A DNA stretch of 8,267 bases from Rhodospirillaceae bacterium (GTDB lineage Bacteria; Pseudomonadota; Alphaproteobacteria; CADEGL01): contig JABIRQ010000045.1 of the NCBI GenBank assembly GCA_018699755.1, forward strand, positions 1 to 8,267, in the 5' to 3' direction. The notes under the pieces were generated by a model. The model did not search any database, had not been told where the DNA came from, and worked only from the letters and a program-made list of their open reading frames with translations. Positions 6,737-8,267 of the stretch are shown here, in pieces. The position numbers and the translations under genes were made by a program. How positions within the stretch are numbered: the first letter of the stretch is position 1; every line of letters begins with the position of its first letter.

Positions 6737-7564
6737 TCAGGCGGCTCCGGTCCGAGGGATGGGGATGGCGGGCAGGGGGTCGGCCAGGATGGCGCGGGTC
6801 GCGGCGGTCACATCGTCCTGGGCCATCAGGGATTCGCCGATCAGGAAACAGCGCATGCCGGCCCGCGCCATGCGGCCGAGGTCGGCGGGGCTGCGCAGGC
6901 CCGATTCGCAGACCAGGGTGCAATTGGCGGGCGCGCGGGCGGCGAGCCGTTCGGCCGTGCCGAGATCGACATCGAGGGTCTTGAGATTGCGGTTGTTGAT
7001 GCCGATCAGCGCGACGTCCAGCGCGGTCGCGCGGTCCAGCTCGGCCACGTCATGGACCTCGACCAGCACGTCCATGCCCAGGCCCTCGGCCTCGGCCGCG
7101 AGGTCGCGGGCCTGCCCGTCCTCGAGCGCGGCCATGATGAGCAGCACGCAATCCGCGCCGAGCGCCCGGGATTCGGCGATCTGATAGGGGTCGAGCATGA
7201 AATCCTTGCGCAGGGCCGGCAGGTCGGCGGCGTCGCGCGCGGCGGCGAGATAGGCGTCATTGCCCTGGAAATAGGGCTCGTCGGTCAGCACGGACAGGCA
7301 AGCCGCCCCGGCCTCGGCATAGGCGCGGGCGAGGGCGGCTGGGTCGAAATCGGCGCGGATCAGACCCCGGCTGGGCGACGCGCGCTTGATCTCGGCGATC
7401 AGGCCGTAGCCCGTCATGGACGCCGTGCGCAGCCGTTCGGCGAAGCCCCGCGGCGGCGGCGATTGAGCCGCCTCGGCCAACAGGCCTGCCAGCGGGCGGC
7501 GCGCCTTGCAGGCCGCGACATGGTCGCGCTTGTCGGCGCAGATCTTGGCGAGAATGTCGGCCAT
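6737..7564 (-). CDS. trpC: Indole-3-glycerol phosphate synthase
   Basis: Cytoplasmic TIM-barrel enzyme that closes the indole ring: it converts carboxyphenylaminodeoxyribulose phosphate to indole-3-glycerol phosphate in tryptophan synthesis. Length 275 residues, a stand-alone TrpC rather than the TrpC-TrpF fusion of enteric bacteria. Visible motifs are [12 protein letters not shown] at 56-67 (E58, K60), [12 protein letters not shown] with the catalytic-site K120, LVEVHD with E169, GINNRNLKT at 188-196, VCESGL at 218-223 and the phosphate-binding end LIGESLM near 241-247. The ATG at 7564 is 4 bp after the trpD stop. The only Shine-Dalgarno-like stretch, AGGA, overlaps that stop and sits only 2 nt from the ATG, so reinitiation by ribosomes leaving trpD is likely. 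moaC starts one base after its stop. Confidence 0.97.
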   Translation of the reverse strand: MADILAKICADKRDHVAACKARRPLAGLLAEAAQSPPPRGFAERLRTASMTGYGLIAEIKRASPSRGLIRADFDPAALARAYAEAGAACLSVLTDEPYFQGNDAYLAAARDAADLPALRKDFMLDPYQIAESRALGADCVLLIMAALEDGQARDLAAEAEGLGMDVLVEVHDVAELDRATALDVALIGINNRNLKTLDVDLGTAERLAARAPANCTLVCESGLRSPADLGRMARAGMRCFLIGESLMAQDDVTAATRAILADPLPAIPIPRTGAA

Positions 7565-7568
7565 GGTC

Positions 7569-8267
7569 CTAGCGGCCGTTGGTGATCTCGACCAGGCGGT
7601 CGAGGGCGGTCTCGGCCTTGCCGGAATCGATGGCCTCGGCGGCGCGCACGACGCCGGTATGAAGGGTGTCGGCGCGGCCCGCGATGATCAGGGCGGCGGC
7701 GCTGTTGTAGAGCACGAAATCGCGCAGGGGGCCGGGTTCGCCGCGCAGGATGGCGCGCATGGTTTGGGCGTTCTCCTCCGGCGTGCCGCCTTTGAGGTCG
7801 TCGGGCGCGGCGGGGGCGAGGCCGGCATCCTCCGGCGAGACCTCGAAGACGGAGACCGCGCCGTCCTTCAGGGCGGCGACCTTGGACTTGCCGGTCAGGG
7901 TCAGTTCGTCCAGCCCGTCATGGCCGTGGACGACCCAGGCTGCGACCGAGCCCAGGCTTTTCAGGACATGGGCCACCGGCTCGACCCAGCGTTCGGCGAA
8001 GACGCCGACGAGCTGGCGCTTGACCAGGGCGGGGTTGGAGATGGGACCCAGCAGGTTGAAGATCGTGCGCGTGGCCAACTCGACCCGGGGGCCGGCGACG
8101 TTGCGCATGGCGCTGTGGTGGCGCGGGGCGAGCATGAAGCAGATCCCGGCCTCGGTCAGGGCGCGCTCCACCAGGTCGAACTCCGCCTCCAGGTCCACCC
8201 CCAAGGCGGTCAGCATGTCGGCGGAACCCGACTTGGAGGTGACGGCCCGGTTGCCGTGCTTGGCCAC
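7569..8267 (-). CDS. trpD: Anthranilate phosphoribosyltransferase, C-terminal part (cut by window edge)
   Basis: Enzyme that transfers the phosphoribosyl group of PRPP to anthranilate, the second committed step of tryptophan synthesis, upstream of TrpC. The last 232 codons are present; the family is usually about 335-345 residues, so about 105 N-terminal residues, including the GTGGD-type PRPP loop, lie beyond the right edge. The GTG at the edge is an internal valine codon, not a start. In fragment numbering, substrate-binding motifs are KHGNR at 3-7 and SGSAD at 13-17, HHSAMRNVAGPR at 50-61 with the anthranilate-site Arg, RTIFNLLGPISNP at 67-79 and the magnesium-binding HGHDGLDE at 114-121. 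The stop TAG is 4 bp before trpC. No leader or attenuator can be seen because the operon start is outside the window. Confidence 0.96.
   Translation of the reverse strand: MAKHGNRAVTSKSGSADMLTALGVDLEAEFDLVERALTEAGICFMLAPRHHSAMRNVAGPRVELATRTIFNLLGPISNPALVKRQLVGVFAERWVEPVAHVLKSLGSVAAWVVHGHDGLDELTLTGKSKVAALKDGAVSVFEVSPEDAGLAPAAPDDLKGGTPEENAQTMRAILRGEPGPLRDFVLYNSAAALIIAGRADTLHTGVVRAAEAIDSGKAETALDRLVEITNGR

Noticed and set aside
6410..7585. 391-codon open frame antisense to moaC and trpC
   Set aside because: It crosses two well-supported genes, has a composition typical of antisense frames and shows no motif.
1..8267. Defence system, mobile element or new gene cluster
   Set aside because: Every long coding stretch is a known core gene in a familiar order, gaps are at most 140 bp, and no integrase, transposase, spacer array or toxin-antitoxin pair is seen.

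Overview
The window is a GC-rich stretch (roughly two-thirds G+C by eye) of a proteobacterial chromosome. It carries eight core genes in an order that I recall from many Alphaproteobacteria: trpD-trpC-moaC-moeA-lexA, comEC, gltX, gltA. Three things point to an alphaproteobacterium, possibly Rhodospirillales-like: the protein sequences, a direct-repeat LexA operator (GTTC-N7-GTTC) in front of lexA, and a ComEC whose C-terminal domain has lost the metallo-beta-lactamase signature. The order-level placement is inference. I see no insertion sequence, phage gene, tRNA, rRNA, CRISPR array or sign of recent transfer.

Layout from left to right. Positions 1-399 (minus) hold the first 133 codons of citrate synthase gltA, cut by the window edge. 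A 100-bp gap (400-499) carries a perfect 14-bp tandem duplication and an AT-rich 11-bp palindrome. gltX (500-1909, minus) is complete. A divergent 130-bp gap (1910-2039) carries a second, imperfect 14-bp-period duplication. comEC (2040-4187, plus, probable GTG start) is complete and is the only plus-strand gene. It meets lexA (4203-4907, minus) tail to tail with 15 bp between the stops. A 140-bp regulatory gap (4908-5047) holds the lexA promoter, two LexA-box-like sites and a small terminator-like hairpin for the upstream operon. moeA (5048-6259), moaC (6256-6735), trpC (6737-7564) and the 3' part of trpD (7569-8267) follow on the minus strand as one tightly packed operon that enters from the right edge.

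How the genes work together. trpD and trpC catalyse consecutive steps of tryptophan synthesis. moaC and moeA act early and late in molybdenum cofactor synthesis. Gaps of 4 bp and 1 bp and an ATGA overlap show that all four are read from one transcript, probably with translational coupling. lexA is separated from them by the hairpin and has its own promoter: TTGACC, a 17-bp spacer, then TAGAAC. A perfect LexA box covers the -10, so autorepression is strongly implied. comEC encodes the inner-membrane DNA-uptake channel, gltX charges tRNA with glutamate, and gltA opens the TCA cycle.

I found no undescribed multi-gene system; this is ordinary housekeeping DNA. The points worth a second look are the ComEC C-terminal domain, the detailed lexA operator, the two 14-bp-period duplications flanking gltX, and the half-lost zinc site of GluRS.
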